From assembly GCA_027494055.1 (NCBI GenBank), contig JAOSJO010000024.1:186001-250000 (forward strand): 64,000 bases of DNA, in the 5' to 3' direction. Position 1 is the first letter of the stretch. Each line of letters opens with the position of its first letter. The stretch comes from Anaerolineae bacterium (GTDB taxonomy: Bacteria; Chloroflexota; Anaerolineae; Aggregatilineales; JAFGMM01). Shown in pieces: positions 22,957 through 33,858 of this stretch. A program made the translations under genes and the position numbers. Under the pieces are notes generated by a model, which saw nothing but the letters and a program-made list of their open reading frames with translations, made no database searches and had not been told where the DNA came from.

Positions 22957-23985
22957 ATGAAAGAGTTCGTCGTCACTGCTCCACGGACCATCGCGTTTCG
23001 CGAGTACACCGAACCGCCGCTCAAGGCCAACGAGGTCCGGGTGAGGACCATCGTCAGCGGCATCAAGCACGGCACCGAGATGGCGCTCTATCGCGGCAAG
23101 ACGCCGTTCCTGGATCAGGCCTTTGACCCCGACTACCGGCTGTTCATGCCGCTGGAGGGGCATAGCCTCTACCCCTGCCGGCTGGGCTCGTGGCTGGCCG
23201 GCGAGGTCATCGAGGTGGGCGCCGAGGTCCGGCGCTTTAAGGTGGGCGACCGCGTGCACGGCGGTTTCCACCACCGCCCGACCTTCGTCGCAGACGAGAG
23301 CCGGCTCTACCCGCTCGCGGACGGGATGAAGCCCGAAACCGTCCTCTTCACCGATCCGGGCATCTTCGCGCTGGGGGCGGTGCACGATGCGCAGATTAAG
23401 GTTGGCGACCGGGTGGCGATCTTCGGGATGGGCGCGCTGGGGTTGCTTGCCGTGCAGGTCGCCCGGATGAACGGTGCGGAACTGGTCATCGCAGTTGACG
23501 CCATCGACAGCCGCCTTGAGCTGGCGCGACAGTTCGGCGCGGATGCGGTCTTCAACGCCAGGGAATGCGACCCTGCGGTGGAGATCAAGAACCTGACCGG
23601 GAAGAAGGGCGTCGATGCCGCAATCGAAATCTCCGGGGCATACCCGGCGCTCCAGACAGCCATCCGGAGCGTCCACGTCTGCGGGCTGATCGTCGCCGCC
23701 AGCTACTACAGCGGCACAGAGCCGATCCAGTTGGGCGCGGAGTGGCATCACAACCGCCCCACGCTGATTTCGAGTATGCCGGTCTGGGGATGCCGCACCG
23801 GCGCTATCCCCTGTGGGACCTCAAGCGCATCGGAGGAGACCGTCATCCACCTGCTGGCGACGAACCGGCTCGTCACCGACCCCATGATCGGCCGGCGCTT
23901 CCGCTACGAGGATGCGGTCGCCGCCTATGAACTCATCGACAAGCAACCGGAGCAGAGCATCAAGACGTTCTTCGACTACACGTGA
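22957..23985 (+). CDS. Medium-chain zinc-type alcohol/polyol dehydrogenase
   Basis: 342 residues, GroES-like N-domain then a Rossmann domain with VAIFGMGALGLLAVQ (NAD(P)-binding GxGxxG, about residue 151-166). It resembles threonine/sorbitol dehydrogenase-like MDR proteins and probably oxidises a sugar alcohol or keto-sugar in the pathway fed by the adjacent transporter. It starts 7 bases after permease 2. Although the frame is open throughout, residues of about 278-294 appear scrambled: one base lost in the G run near 23789 and one G gained near 23838 put a 50-base segment out of frame, and the alternative frame gives a family-like segment (RRYPLWDLKR). Confidence 0.87.
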   Translation: MKEFVVTAPRTIAFREYTEPPLKANEVRVRTIVSGIKHGTEMALYRGKTPFLDQAFDPDYRLFMPLEGHSLYPCRLGSWLAGEVIEVGAEVRRFKVGDRVHGGFHHRPTFVADESRLYPLADGMKPETVLFTDPGIFALGAVHDAQIKVGDRVAIFGMGALGLLAVQVARMNGAELVIAVDAIDSRLELARQFGADAVFNARECDPAVEIKNLTGKKGVDAAIEISGAYPALQTAIRSVHVCGLIVAASYYSGTEPIQLGAEWHHNRPTLISSMPVWGCRTGAIPCGTSSASEETVIHLLATNRLVTDPMIGRRFRYEDAVAAYELIDKQPEQSIKTFFDYT

Positions 23986-24066
23986 CCGCCCATCGACTCA
24001 GGCGCGTGTTGGGTCGCGCCCGCCATCGACGCATTCAGACCACCGCCCATTGCGCAGGAGACTCAC

Positions 24067-25204
24067 ATGAACGACCGCGAACGCTTCAACGCCACCATGC
24101 ACTACCAGCCCCGTGATCGCGCGCCGCTGTGCGACTCGGCTTCTGGAAAGAGACCATCGTGCTCTGGTACGAACAGGGCCTGCCCCGAAGCGTCACACAG
24201 CAGACCAGCGACGACTTCTTTGGTATGGACTTCGGCCTGGACTGGGTCGGCACTGGAGTCAGCGCCGGCCTCAACCCGCCCTTTGAAGAGATTGTCCCAG
24301 AGGACCATGGCAACTACGAAATCGTGCAGCAGGATGACGGCGTGCGCGTGCTGCGCCAGAAGTTCATGCGGTCCATCCCGCAGCACCAGGCGCACCTGCT
24401 CGTGGACCGCGAGAGCTGGCGCAAGCACTACGCGCCGCGCCTGGACCCGACCACGCCCACCCGCTACCCGGCGGACTGGGAGGAGCGGGTAAAGAGCTGG
24501 CGCGACCCCAATCGCCCGAACGTCGTCTCGCTGCCGGGCGGCAGCCTGTATGGCTGGATTCGGGACTGGATGGGCATGGAGAACGTGTCGCTGCTCGTCT
24601 ATGACGAGCCGGCGCTTTTCGAGGAGATGGTCACGACGATTGCAGACTGCATTATCGGCGTGCTGACCCGCATCTTCGAAACGGGCGGGCATTTCGACGC
24701 CGTGGGGATGTGGGAGGATATAGTGCTACAATGCCGGCCCGCTGCTCGGCCCGAAGCACTTCAAGCAGTTCATGGTGCCGCACTACCGGCGCATCAGCGA
24801 CCTGGCCCACGCCCACGGCGTGGATGTGCTCTGGCTGGACTGCGACGGCAACATCGAGGAGTTAGTGCCGCTGTGGCTCGACGCGGGGATCAACTGCATG
24901 TTCCCGCTGGAGGTCGGCACGTGGGGCGCGGACCCTGTCCGGTACCGCAAGCAGTACGGCAAAGACCTGCTGATAATGGGCGGCTTCAGCAAGCACATCC
25001 TGGCAGAGTCCAAAGAAGCCATCGAGGCCGAGGTGATCCGGCTCGCCCCTGGTCGAGGAAGGCGGCTTCATCGGCTTCTGCGATCACCGCGTGCCGCCCA
25101 CTGTCCCGCTTGAGAACTACATGTTCTACCTTGAGACTGTGCGCTCGGTCTGGGGCAAGGGCCTCAACCTGAACCCGTTAGGGAAGCTCGTGAACCAGGG
25201 CTAG
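24067..25204 (+). CDS. Uroporphyrinogen-decarboxylase-family protein, frameshifted three times
   Basis: About 379 residues when joined. URO-D-like TIM barrel related to corrinoid methyltransferases; N-terminal NDRERFNATMHYQPRDRAP is the usual opening, and LWLDCDGNIEELVPLWLDAG and GGFSKHIL are conserved later segments. Shifts fall near 24137, 24722 and 25050; each next part resumes without loss. URO-D homologues are common in sugar-utilisation clusters of Chloroflexota and other bacteria and are unlikely to work in heme synthesis there; the real reaction is unknown. It lies between two dehydrogenase genes of the same operon. Confidence 0.82.
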
Positions 25205-25231
25205 CGCGCCCGCCGATAAGGAGCAAGGCCA

Positions 25232-26245
25232 ATGGCGAAAGAAGTCAAGGTAGCGATTCTGGGTTGCGGCGGCTTCGCGCGCAAGCGGCAGACGCCCAAC
25301 CTGGCGGCGCTGCCAGAGGTCCAGATTGTCGCATGTTGCGATCAGGTACGCGCCAGTGCGGAGGCGCTGGCGCGGGAGGTTGCGGGCGACCCGCCCGCTG
25401 TCTACACCGACTGCGAAACCATGCTCGATGCGGCGAAGCCAGACGCCCTTTACGTCGCGCTGCCGCCCTACACCCACGGCCCTGAGGTGGAGGAGGCTGC
25501 CCGCAGGGGGATACACATCTTCATCGAGAAGCCCATCGCGCTTGACATGCAGACTGCCTGGCGCATGGTCGAGGCGGCGGAGCGCGCCGGTATCGTCACC
25601 CAGGTCGATTTCCAGTTTCGGTTTGGGGTCGCGGTCGAATGGGTGCACAGCAAGATCACATCGGGCGCGGCGGGGACGCCCGGCCTGATGCTCGCGCGGT
25701 ACTTCTGCAACAGCCTGCACGCGCCCTGGTGGCGACAGAAGGACAAGAGCGGCGGCCAGTTGGTCGAGCAGGTCATCCACATGATCGACCTCCTGCGCCA
25801 TCTGCTGGGCCAGCCGACCTATGTCTTCAGCCGCCAGGCGAACCTCTTCCACCAGGACGTGCCCGACTACACTTCCGAAGACGTGAGCGGGACCATCGTC
25901 AGTTTCGAGAACGGCGCGCTGGGCGTGATCGCCGCGACCAACGGCGCGATTCCGGGGCGGTGGATCAACGAGTACCACGTGGTCACGCGCAACCTGACCG
26001 CCGATTTCATCGACGCCAACCACGCGACGGTCGCACACACCGACCAGGACCCGCCGGGTATCGAGGAGGTCGGCGGCGAGCGCGACGCCTGGGCCGCTAC
26101 CGCCGCCGACTTCATCGCGGCCATCATGGCGAACCGCCCGGCGCGCATCCCGCTCCGTGAGGGCGCACTGAGCCTGGAACTGGCGCTCGCGGCGACGGCC
26201 TCAGCAGAGCGACAGAAGGAGATGCAGCTCCACCGCCGGGTCTGA
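25232..26245 (+). CDS. Gfo/Idh/MocA-family oxidoreductase
   Basis: 337 residues, NAD(P)-dependent sugar dehydrogenase family. The N-terminal Rossmann motif GCGGFARKR and the EKPIALD motif with catalytic-region Lys (about residue 97) are present, followed by the C-terminal alpha/beta domain with VDFQFRF and an HMIDLLRHLLG segment. ATG 25232 follows AAGGAG. Likely oxidises or epimerises an intermediate of the imported sugar together with the MDR enzyme. Last gene of the operon, followed by a terminator. The gene is intact. Confidence 0.92.
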   Translation: MAKEVKVAILGCGGFARKRQTPNLAALPEVQIVACCDQVRASAEALAREVAGDPPAVYTDCETMLDAAKPDALYVALPPYTHGPEVEEAARRGIHIFIEKPIALDMQTAWRMVEAAERAGIVTQVDFQFRFGVAVEWVHSKITSGAAGTPGLMLARYFCNSLHAPWWRQKDKSGGQLVEQVIHMIDLLRHLLGQPTYVFSRQANLFHQDVPDYTSEDVSGTIVSFENGALGVIAATNGAIPGRWINEYHVVTRNLTADFIDANHATVAHTDQDPPGIEEVGGERDAWAATAADFIAAIMANRPARIPLREGALSLELALAATASAERQKEMQLHRRV

Positions 26246-26274
26246 GCCGCGCGGATAGGGCACGGCTGTCCGAA

Positions 26275-26325
26275 CCGGCTGCGTCTGGCAGGGAGCGCGA
26301 TCTGCCAGGCGCAGCCGGTGGTTTT
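26275..26325 (+). terminator. Terminator of the first sugar operon
   Basis: A 17-bp stem (26275-26291 with 26302-26318, one G-U mismatch) with a 10-base loop, followed by TGGTTTTGG. Confidence 0.75.
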
Positions 26326-26813
26326 GGTCTGTGGCGCGCCATCGTGTCCTGCGGTCACTGGCCTCGGCTGCGCGTGAAGGGTTTCGGGGCCGCCGGCGTG
26401 GTTCGGGCAGGTCTTGAATTATGGATAATTTATATAGTGAAAGTGCGAAAACCACAAAGTTATAGTTAAAGAATTTCCTCACTAATCGTTCACGCAAATG
26501 TCACCGTTGATCCGTATGATAAGCATAGGGATAAGCTGCTCGACGCGCACCGGTTACGATAGAAACAATACCGTCCCTGCAACAACCAGCAGCGCCTCAT
26601 CGTTGCCTCGCTGAACACTGTATCATTGAAACCCCATCATCCTATCTCGCCGGTCTGGCTGACTCCATCCCGCCCTGCAGCCGGCCTGCCGCTTATCCTG
26701 GCGTCTGGCGGCACCTCTGGAGTAATTAGAAGCGTTCGGACTGTCTTCAACAGCCTGTTGCGATGCGTTTGTTCACAAGTGAACGCCGTCCATCGATGCG
26801 CCGGGGGGCTATC
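26326..26813. other. Intergenic, AT-richer region before the polysaccharide locus
   Basis: No gene is supported here. 26400-26480 is distinctly A+T-rich and could hold the promoter of the polysaccharide locus. GTTCAC-AA-GTGAAC at 26771-26784 is a perfect 6-bp inverted repeat, 30 bases before the flippase start, and may be an operator. Confidence 0.5.
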
Positions 26814-28176
26814 ATGACCGACATAACCGACTCCCCCTTTCTTGAAAGGAATGCCAGGGCAGGGTCGCTCTCCCTCCGAGCGAACTTCTCGTGGACGCTG
26901 ATCGGCAACGTCGTGTACGCGGCGTGCCAGTGGGGAATGCTCGTCGTCCTGGCGAAACTGGGCACGCCTGAGACTGTCGGGCAGTTTGCGCTCGCCCTCG
27001 CGGTGACTGCGCCGGTGATCCTGCTGACCGATCTGCAATTGCGCGTGTTGCAGGCGACTGACGCCCGGCGCGAGTTCCTGTTTGGCGATTACCTGGGCCT
27101 CAGGATGGTGATGGTCGTTGTCGGGCTGGCGCTCATCGCCGGGATCGTTTCCATTTCAGGCTACCGGCGGGGAGACCGCGCTGGTCATCTTCATCGTGGG
27201 GGTGGCGAAGACCTTCGAGACCATCAGCACCACCTTCTACGGGTTGCTCCAGCAGCGCGAGCGGATGGACCGCATGGCGAAGGCAATGATCCTCCGAGGC
27301 ATCCTGTCGCTGATTGCGCTGGGAGTCGGCGTTTACCTGACGGGCGACCTTGTCTGGGGAGTCGTGGGGCTGGCGACCGTGTGGCTGCTGATCCTGGTCT
27401 GCTACGATGTTCCCAGCGGCGCGCTCATCCTGCGCCTCGCGTCCGAGACGGCCCAGGGCAATCCTGCGCCCGAAGCCGGGGTCGTGGAGACGCTCCGCCC
27501 GCGCTGGGACGTGCGGACGCTCGCCCGGTTGGCGTGGCTCGCGCTGCCGATGGGCCTGGTTATCATGTTGATGTCCTTGAATACGAATATCCCGCGCTAC
27601 TTCCTTGAGCGGCAGTGGGGCGAGCTTGAGCTGGGCATCTTCGCCGCGATGGCCTACCTGATGGTGGCCGGGATGACCGTTGTGAGCGCCCTGGGGCGCG
27701 CCGCCAGCCCGCGCCTGGCGGTCTATTTTGCAGCGAGGCAGAGCGCCGAATTCTGCCGCCTTCTCTTCAAACTGACCGGAATCGGCGTGCTGTTGGGCGT
27801 GGTAGGGGTCTTGGTCTCTATTGTCGCCGGCCGGGAAATCCTTGTGTTGTTCTACCAACCTGAGTATGGCGAACGCGCGGACGTGCTGGTGTTGATTGCC
27901 ATGGCGTCGGGTTTGGAGTATGCGACTTCCTTTGTTGGTTATGGCATCACGGCGGCCCGGTATTTCAGGTCCCAGGCCGCGCTCTTTGCGATCCTGGCCG
28001 CCGCGACGGTTCTGATCAGCCTCGCTCTCATCCCGACCAGGGGCCTGCAGGGCGCAGGGGAGGCGCTCGTCATCGCCGGTGTGTTCCGGCTGGTGGGCAG
28101 CCTGGCGATTCTGGCGCACGCGCTGCACGAACTGGGCCGCGCCAGAGACAGGATTGGCGACATTCCGCTCATGTGA
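26814..28176 (+). CDS. Polysaccharide flippase (Wzx/MATE-like), frameshifted
   Basis: About 453 residues, 12 or more TM helices of the oligosaccharide-flippase family that moves lipid-linked repeat units across the membrane. ATG 26814 follows a G-rich ribosome-binding site; an in-frame ATG at 26799 is an alternative. An extra base near 27170 in a GGCGGGG stretch shifts the frame; TM segments and the second half (LPMGLVIMLMSLNTNIPRYFL onward) continue in the new frame. First gene of the exopolysaccharide locus, in line with a Wzx/Wzy pathway together with the ligase/polymerase-like gene downstream. Confidence 0.86.
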
Positions 28177-28215
28177 CGACGGCAATCTGGGGCACTATCG
28201 CCTGGGAAATCAGAC

Positions 28216-29577
28216 ATGAGCCACTGGAAAGCAACGAAAGTCGGGCTGAATACGAGGATCAAGAGCGTCACCGGCATCCCGTACCGTGCGCGGGTGCGTG
28301 CGCTCTGGAACCTGTCCGCGGACGAATTCTGGCGCTATCAGGCGGATACCTTCAGGCGCATGTACGAATACGCGCGAACAGCCATCCCCCTACTACCGGG
28401 AGCGACCGGCTGCCTACCCGCCGATGCCGCCTGTCGGAATCCAGCCGCTTGAGTTCCTCGCCACCCTGCCCGTGTTGAGCAGGCCGCTCTTGAGGGAGCA
28501 CAACACGGCGTTTTGGGCTGCGCCCCGCGCGCCGCTGACCGTTATCCATTCGACGAGCGGAACCACGGGGACGCCGCTTTACCTCGCCGCCAACCTCTGG
28601 GAAAAGGGCCATGCACACGCCTTTACCGAGGAATGGCTCCGACGCCTCCTCGGAACCCGCAGCCCGCGAACCCTGTTCCTCAGCGGGTTCATGATGCCCT
28701 CGGTGGAGAACAAGGAGCTGTATTGGGTCGATCGGGTGAGTAAGAGTGTCTACCTGTCCCTGTACTCACTCAGCGCCGCCAACGGTGACGCCATCGTGGA
28801 CCTGTTTGACCGGTTGAAGCCGCAGTTGATCTTCGGTTACCCGTCGGCGATCCATCAGCTCGCGCTCTTGCTCGGCGACCGTGTACAGCCGTCGAAAGAC
28901 CAGCGCATCGCACTGACGACCGCAGAAGTCCTGCATTCCCACTGGCGCGCCGTGATCGAGTCCTCGATCTGCCGGAAAGTGTACAACCACTACGGCTCGA
29001 TGGAATGCAGCCACCGGGCGATAGAGTGCGAGGTAGGCAACATGCACATCAGCCCAATGCACGGCATTGTCGAAGTTCTGGACGAACAGGGTGAACCCGC
29101 CAGGCCCGGCGAGTTTGGCAGGGTGGTGGTGACCGGACCCTCTGCCGGAGTATGCCGCTGATCCGCTACGCGCTGGGCGATATGGCGGAGTCGACGGGCT
29201 TTGCGGTGGGGTGCCCGTGTGGGTTGCAGTGGCCGATGGTCGGTCGCATCGAGGGGCGGTGTGACGATCACGTGAGGACGCGCGACGGGCGTCAAATCGG
29301 CACGATTGCCTATGTGCTTGAGGTCCTCAAGGGCACGAAAGAGGCGCAATTGGTGCAGACCGACTACGAGAAATTCACCTGCAATATCGTCCTGGATGGG
29401 GTCGAAGCGCGCAATGTCCCAGCACTGGAGGCGGCAGTCAGGGACCGGTTGACCCAGTGTTTGCAGGTCCGCGATGTGGAACTCGACTTCCGGTATGTCG
29501 AGGCGATTCCGCGCGGACCGCGCAACAAGTTCAAAACGGTTGTGGTCGATTTCAACCCCGGTGGAGATTCCGGATGA
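28216..29577 (+). CDS. CapK/PaaK-like adenylate-forming enzyme, frameshifted
   Basis: About 453 residues when joined, phenylacetate-CoA ligase-like (CapK) family. The AMP/ATP-binding loop STSGTTGTPLYL, the YNHYGSMEC segment and a C-terminal lid (IPRGPRNKFKTVV) are present. Shifts lie near 28388 in a CCCCC run and near 29145. CapK homologues in capsule loci are thought to activate carboxylic acids for transfer to the polysaccharide. The end overlaps the following gene by 4 bases (ATGA). Confidence 0.85.
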
Positions 29578-30841
29578 GTTACAAGGACCTCGTTTCGCGG
29601 AATCTCTATCAGCGCGCACCGGCGGCGACGCTTGCGCCATCGGTCCTGAAGCAGGCGCTGCTGTTTGGCGTTGGGGTGATCCTGCCGCTGATCAGCTTCA
29701 GAACCGGCCTCGCGCGCGCGATGGCGTCGTTTTCCGAGCGCGTGACGCCGGTAGACATGCTGGTCATCGCGACGATACTCATTCTATTCGTTGCCGACGG
29801 CATCAGGCTGCACCTCTCGGTCGTCTTGTATGCTGGCGCGCTGATTGTCGCAATGACCATCAGCATGCTCTGGGCTTCGCCGGCGCGGTTCCCCAACGCC
29901 CTGACCGCCTCCATTGCCCTGCTGGTCGTGCTGTGCTACTGGGTGCTCGGCTACAACGTCAGCCGGTCAGCGACGCTGACGCGGGCGCTGCTGGCCGGCG
30001 TTGTGGTTGGCGTGCTGTGGGAAGCCGTCATCGTGGTGCACGACTATTTTGCCGCCTCGCAGTGGTTCATTGACCCCATGTCCGGTCGCGTCCGGGGCAC
30101 GTTCCGCGCGAGCGGGCAACTGGGCGCGTATGGCTTCTCCAGCGCGGGCCTCTTGCTGGCGCTGGGGTGGCCGATGTTTCAGAAGCGGTGGGTGCGCGGG
30201 CTTATTGTGGGGGCGGGCGTGCTGGCAATGTTCTTTGTCATTGCAGCGTCGCGCCGAACGGGCATTCTTGCGCTCTGCGCGTGGGTCGTCCTGATCCTGC
30301 TCCTTGGTCTGCGGCGCTTCCGCAGCCCGCGTTACTGGGCGGTGCTCGCCGCCGCGCTGGTCTTCGTGGCCGTCATCGTGTATTCCGTCGCGTCGCCAGA
30401 GGCGACCTTCCTGGGCAGCCGCCTGTCCTCGGCGGTTGCCGTGATCGGTACCGGGGATCGTACCCCGAAATGCAGCTTCAGTCTGCGATGCAGCATGTCG
30501 GCGCGTGGTTCCCCCTGGGGTTAGGGCTGGGCCGGGGCATCACCGTCATGCCCGGCGAGGCGAACGAAATCCACAATGGCCACCTGGCGCTTCTGGTCGA
30601 AGCCGGGGTGTTTGGGCTTGTGACCTACTACTGGCTGGCGGCGCAGCCGTTCTTCCGCAAGTGGGGTGACAGCTTTGGCACTGACACCGCCATCGTTCAG
30701 ACCCTGGTGTTGGCGTTTCTGCTCGCCGCCGCGTTCCAGATGATCCACGGCACCCTGCACCGTGATCGCGGCTTCATGCTGCTTCTGGGGCTGGCGGCCA
30801 ACCTGTGCGCCGGCCGTTCCCAGGGCCGTGAGCCTGGCTGA
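29574..30841 (+). CDS. O-antigen ligase/polymerase-like membrane protein (Wzy/WaaL type), frameshifted
   Basis: About 422 residues with around ten TM helices. The Wzy_C-type motif HNGHLALLVEAGVFGL lies near residue 335, after a long extracytoplasmic loop containing RRTG. A base change in the GGTACCGGGGATC stretch near 30457 shifts the frame. Probably polymerises the repeat units brought out by the flippase. Translationally coupled to the CapK-like gene. Confidence 0.8.
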
Positions 30842-30858
30842 CGCCGGACGGAGAATCG

Positions 30859-32078
30859 ATGAGGCTTGTGCTCTCGCTTGAACACCGTTTTGACCGCACG
30901 CCCGATGGGGCGGTGTGGACACAGACCGCGTTCGCGCACTCGTTCCTGTGTCGCTACCTGGACGTTTTCGACCATGTGCGCGTGGTGGCCCGCGTCCGGG
31001 AGACGCCTTCGGTCGGGCCGGATTGGAAACGGGCCGATGGCGAGGGGGTGTCCTTTGTCCCTCTGCCGCACTATGTCGGTCCCTACCAGTATGCGCTCCA
31101 GGCGCGGGAGGTCCACCGCGTGGCGCAGGCGGCGGTGCGGCCCGAAGACGCCGTCATCCTGCGGGTCGGCTCGCAGATTGCGAACGCCATCGTCCCGATG
31201 CTGCGCAGAAGCGGCCACCCCTATGGCCTTGAGGTCGTCAACGATCCGTATGACATCTTCGCGCCCGGCGCGGTGCGGCACCCGCTGCGCCCCTGTTTCG
31301 CCGGTGGTTCCCTGAGCAGCTCCGGCGCAAGTGCGCGGGAGCCTGCGCCGTCGCTTACGTCACCGAGGGCGCGCTCCAGAGGCGCTATCCCCCCGCGCCC
31401 GACGCCTTCTCGACTCATTACTCAAGCGTCGAGTTGCCGGGTGAGGCGTATGCGCCAGCGCCGCGCCATGCGCATCAGTTCGATGGCGCATCGACCGTGG
31501 TCTTTGTGGGCACCCTTGCGCAGCTCTACAAAGCGCCGGATGTGCTCATTGACGCCGTCGGCGCGTGCGTCCGGCAGGGGGTGAACCTCAGCCTCGTGGT
31601 GGTCGGCGATGGCAAACATCGCCCGGAGCTGGAGGCGCGCGCCAGGGCGTCAGGTCTGGACGGGCGGGCGCAGTTCCTCGGCCAGTTGCCCGCCGGCGCG
31701 CCGGTGCGCGCGCAGCTTGACCGGGCAGACCTCTTCGTGCTGCCCTCGCGCCAGGAGGGGTTGCCCCGCGCCATGCTCGAAGCGATGGCGCGCGCGCTGC
31801 CCTGCATCGGGTCTACGGTTGGGGGCATCCCGGAGCTGCTGCCGCATGAAGACATGACGCCGCCCAACGATGCAGACGCGCTGGCGCACAGAATCCGCGA
31901 GGCGGCGACGAATCCGCAGCGCATGGCCCAGATGTCGGCGCGGGATCTGCACAAGGCTCAGGACTACCGGGAGGACGTGCTTCGCGCCAGGCGGATCCAG
32001 TTCTACCGGTACGTCCAGGAGCGCACGGAGGCCTGGCTGCATCATGGGCACCAAGGCCGCTTCCACGGTGGAGGCTGA
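30859..32078 (+). CDS. Glycosyltransferase family 4-like 1, frameshifted
   Basis: About 406 residues, GT-B fold. The C-terminal donor-binding domain shows VVFVGTLAQLYKAPDVLI and the E-x7-E motif region (SRQEGLPRAMLEAMARALP). A shift near 31295 separates the N-terminal acceptor domain; the segment after it (FRRWFPEQL onward) continues. Transfers a sugar from a nucleotide donor to the lipid-linked repeat unit in the cytoplasm. Five bases separate it from the next glycosyltransferase. Confidence 0.86.
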
Positions 32079-32082
32079 GCGC

Positions 32083-33239
32083 ATGAATCGGTTGCTCATC
32101 GTGTGCACAGTCGCGCCAACTTTCGGTTTTCTGATGCCGTTCGTGCATCACTTTCGCGGCCTGGGCTGGCGCGTGGACGGGCTGGCGCAGGGCATCACGC
32201 AGCGCCCCGATTTTGCGCAGGCGCTTGACTACGCCTGGGAGGTCACTTGGTCGCGCAATCCGCTGGCGGTCAGGAATACGCTCCGCATCCCGCGCCGCAT
32301 CCGGGAACTCGTGATCCGGGAGCAGTACGACATTGTTCACACGCACACACCGGTCGCCTCAATGGTGACGCGGTACGCGCTGCGAGGCCTGCGCAAGAAT
32401 GGCAAGCCGCATGTCGTCTACACCGCGCACGGGTTTCATTTCCAGCGTGGGCAGGGCGCGCTGCAAAACGCGGCCTTCCTGACCCTGGAGAAAGTGGCCG
32501 GGCGCTGGACCGATGACCTCATCGTCATGAACGACGAGGACGAAACGGCGGCAAAACAGCATCGCATCGTGGCTGTCGAGCGCATCCACTACATGCCGGG
32601 GATAGGCCTTGATATCGCACGGTACAGCCCGGAGGCGGTCTCAGAAGCGGACGTTGCGCAGGTGCGCGGCGAACTCCAGCTTGGCCCGCAGGACAGGCTC
32701 TTCCTGATGGTCGCCGAGTTCATCCCGCGCAAGCGCCACCGGGATGCGCTGGCGGCGCTCCGGCAGTTGAACCGCCCGGAGGTGCATCTGGCGCTCGCCG
32801 GGCGCGGCCATCTGACCGAAGCAATGCAGAAGCTGGCCGCCGAACTGGGGGTCGAGAAGCAGGCGCACTTCCTGGGGTTCCGGCGCGACATCCCCGCGCT
32901 GACGCGCGCCTCCGTCGCTGTGCTCCTCCCTCGGCGCGCGAAGGACTCCCGCGCAGCATTCAGGAGGCGCTGAGCCTGGAGGCGCCGGTGATTGGCGCCG
33001 ACATCCGGGGGACGCGCGACCTGCTGCAGGGCAAATACGGGCTGCTGGTGCCGGTCGGGGACGTTGAAGGGCTGGCGCGCGCGATGGCCTGGGTGCTCGA
33101 CCACCCCGACGAGGCGGCGGCGATGGGCCGGCAGGGCCGCATCGCCATGCAACAGTACGACGTGCGCAAGGTCATTGCGCTCCATGAGGCGCTCTATCAC
33201 TGCGCGCTGGAGGGAATCCATGTACCGCAGAGCGGGTAA
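32083..33239 (+). CDS. Glycosyltransferase family 4-like 2, frameshifted
   Basis: About 385 residues, opening with a Wbp/EpsD-like N-domain (APTFGFLMPF, then HTHTPVASMVTRYAL and YTAHGFHFQRG). The donor domain has FIPRKRHRDALAAL and, after a one-base loss in CCCT near 32930, SAREGLPRSIQEAL. Resembles EpsD/WbnK-type transferases acting early in repeat-unit assembly. The end overlaps the sugar-transferase start by 20 bases. Confidence 0.86.
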
Positions 33240-33844
33240 GCGCATCCTCGACCTGTGCCTCGCCACTCCCGGCGTTGATCCTGGCGTCGCCCTTGCTCGC
33301 GCTGATCGCCGTCATGGTTCGGCGCCGGCTGGGCGCGCCGGTCTTCTTCTACCAGCAGCGTCCGGGGCTGGGCGGCCGGCCGTTTCGTATAGTCAAGCTC
33401 CGCACCATGACAGACGCCACCGACGCCAACGGCGCGCTGCTCCCCGACGAGGACCGGCTGACCCCGTTTGGCGCGTTCCTGCGCCGCACGAGCCTCGACG
33501 AACTGCCGGAACTGCTCAATGTGGTGCGCGGCGATATGAGCTTGGTCGGCCCGCGCCCGCTGCTGATGCAGTACCTCCCGCTCTATACCCCGGAGCAGAT
33601 GCGGCGGCACGATGCTCGACCGGGGATCACCGGCTGGGCGCAGATTCACGGGCGCAACGCGATCTCGTGGGAGGAGAAGTTCGCGCTCGATGTGTGGTAT
33701 GCCGATCACCTGTCGCTGTGGCTCGACCTGAAGATTATCGCGTTGACGGTCTGGAAGGTGCTGCGTCGGGAAGGCATCAGCCAGCCGGGGTATGCAACCG
33801 CCGACTACTTTCGGGGCAGCTTCCAGGAAACGGCGCAAGGATAG
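33220..33844 (+). CDS. Initiating undecaprenyl-phosphate sugar transferase (WbaP/EpsL type), frameshifted
   Basis: About 208 residues, one N-terminal membrane anchor and the bacterial sugar-transferase core. KLRTMTDATD and the catalytic-region motifs RRTSLDELPELLNVVRGDMS, VGPRPLL and ARPGITGWAQIHGRN are all present. A single extra base near 33264 separates YRRAGKRILDLCLA from the membrane segment. It is of the short EpsL/PglC kind, lacking the multi-TM N-terminal half of WbaP. It starts the repeat unit by moving a sugar-1-phosphate to undecaprenyl phosphate. Confidence 0.9.
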
Positions 33845-33858
33845 GGCAAAGGTGCACG

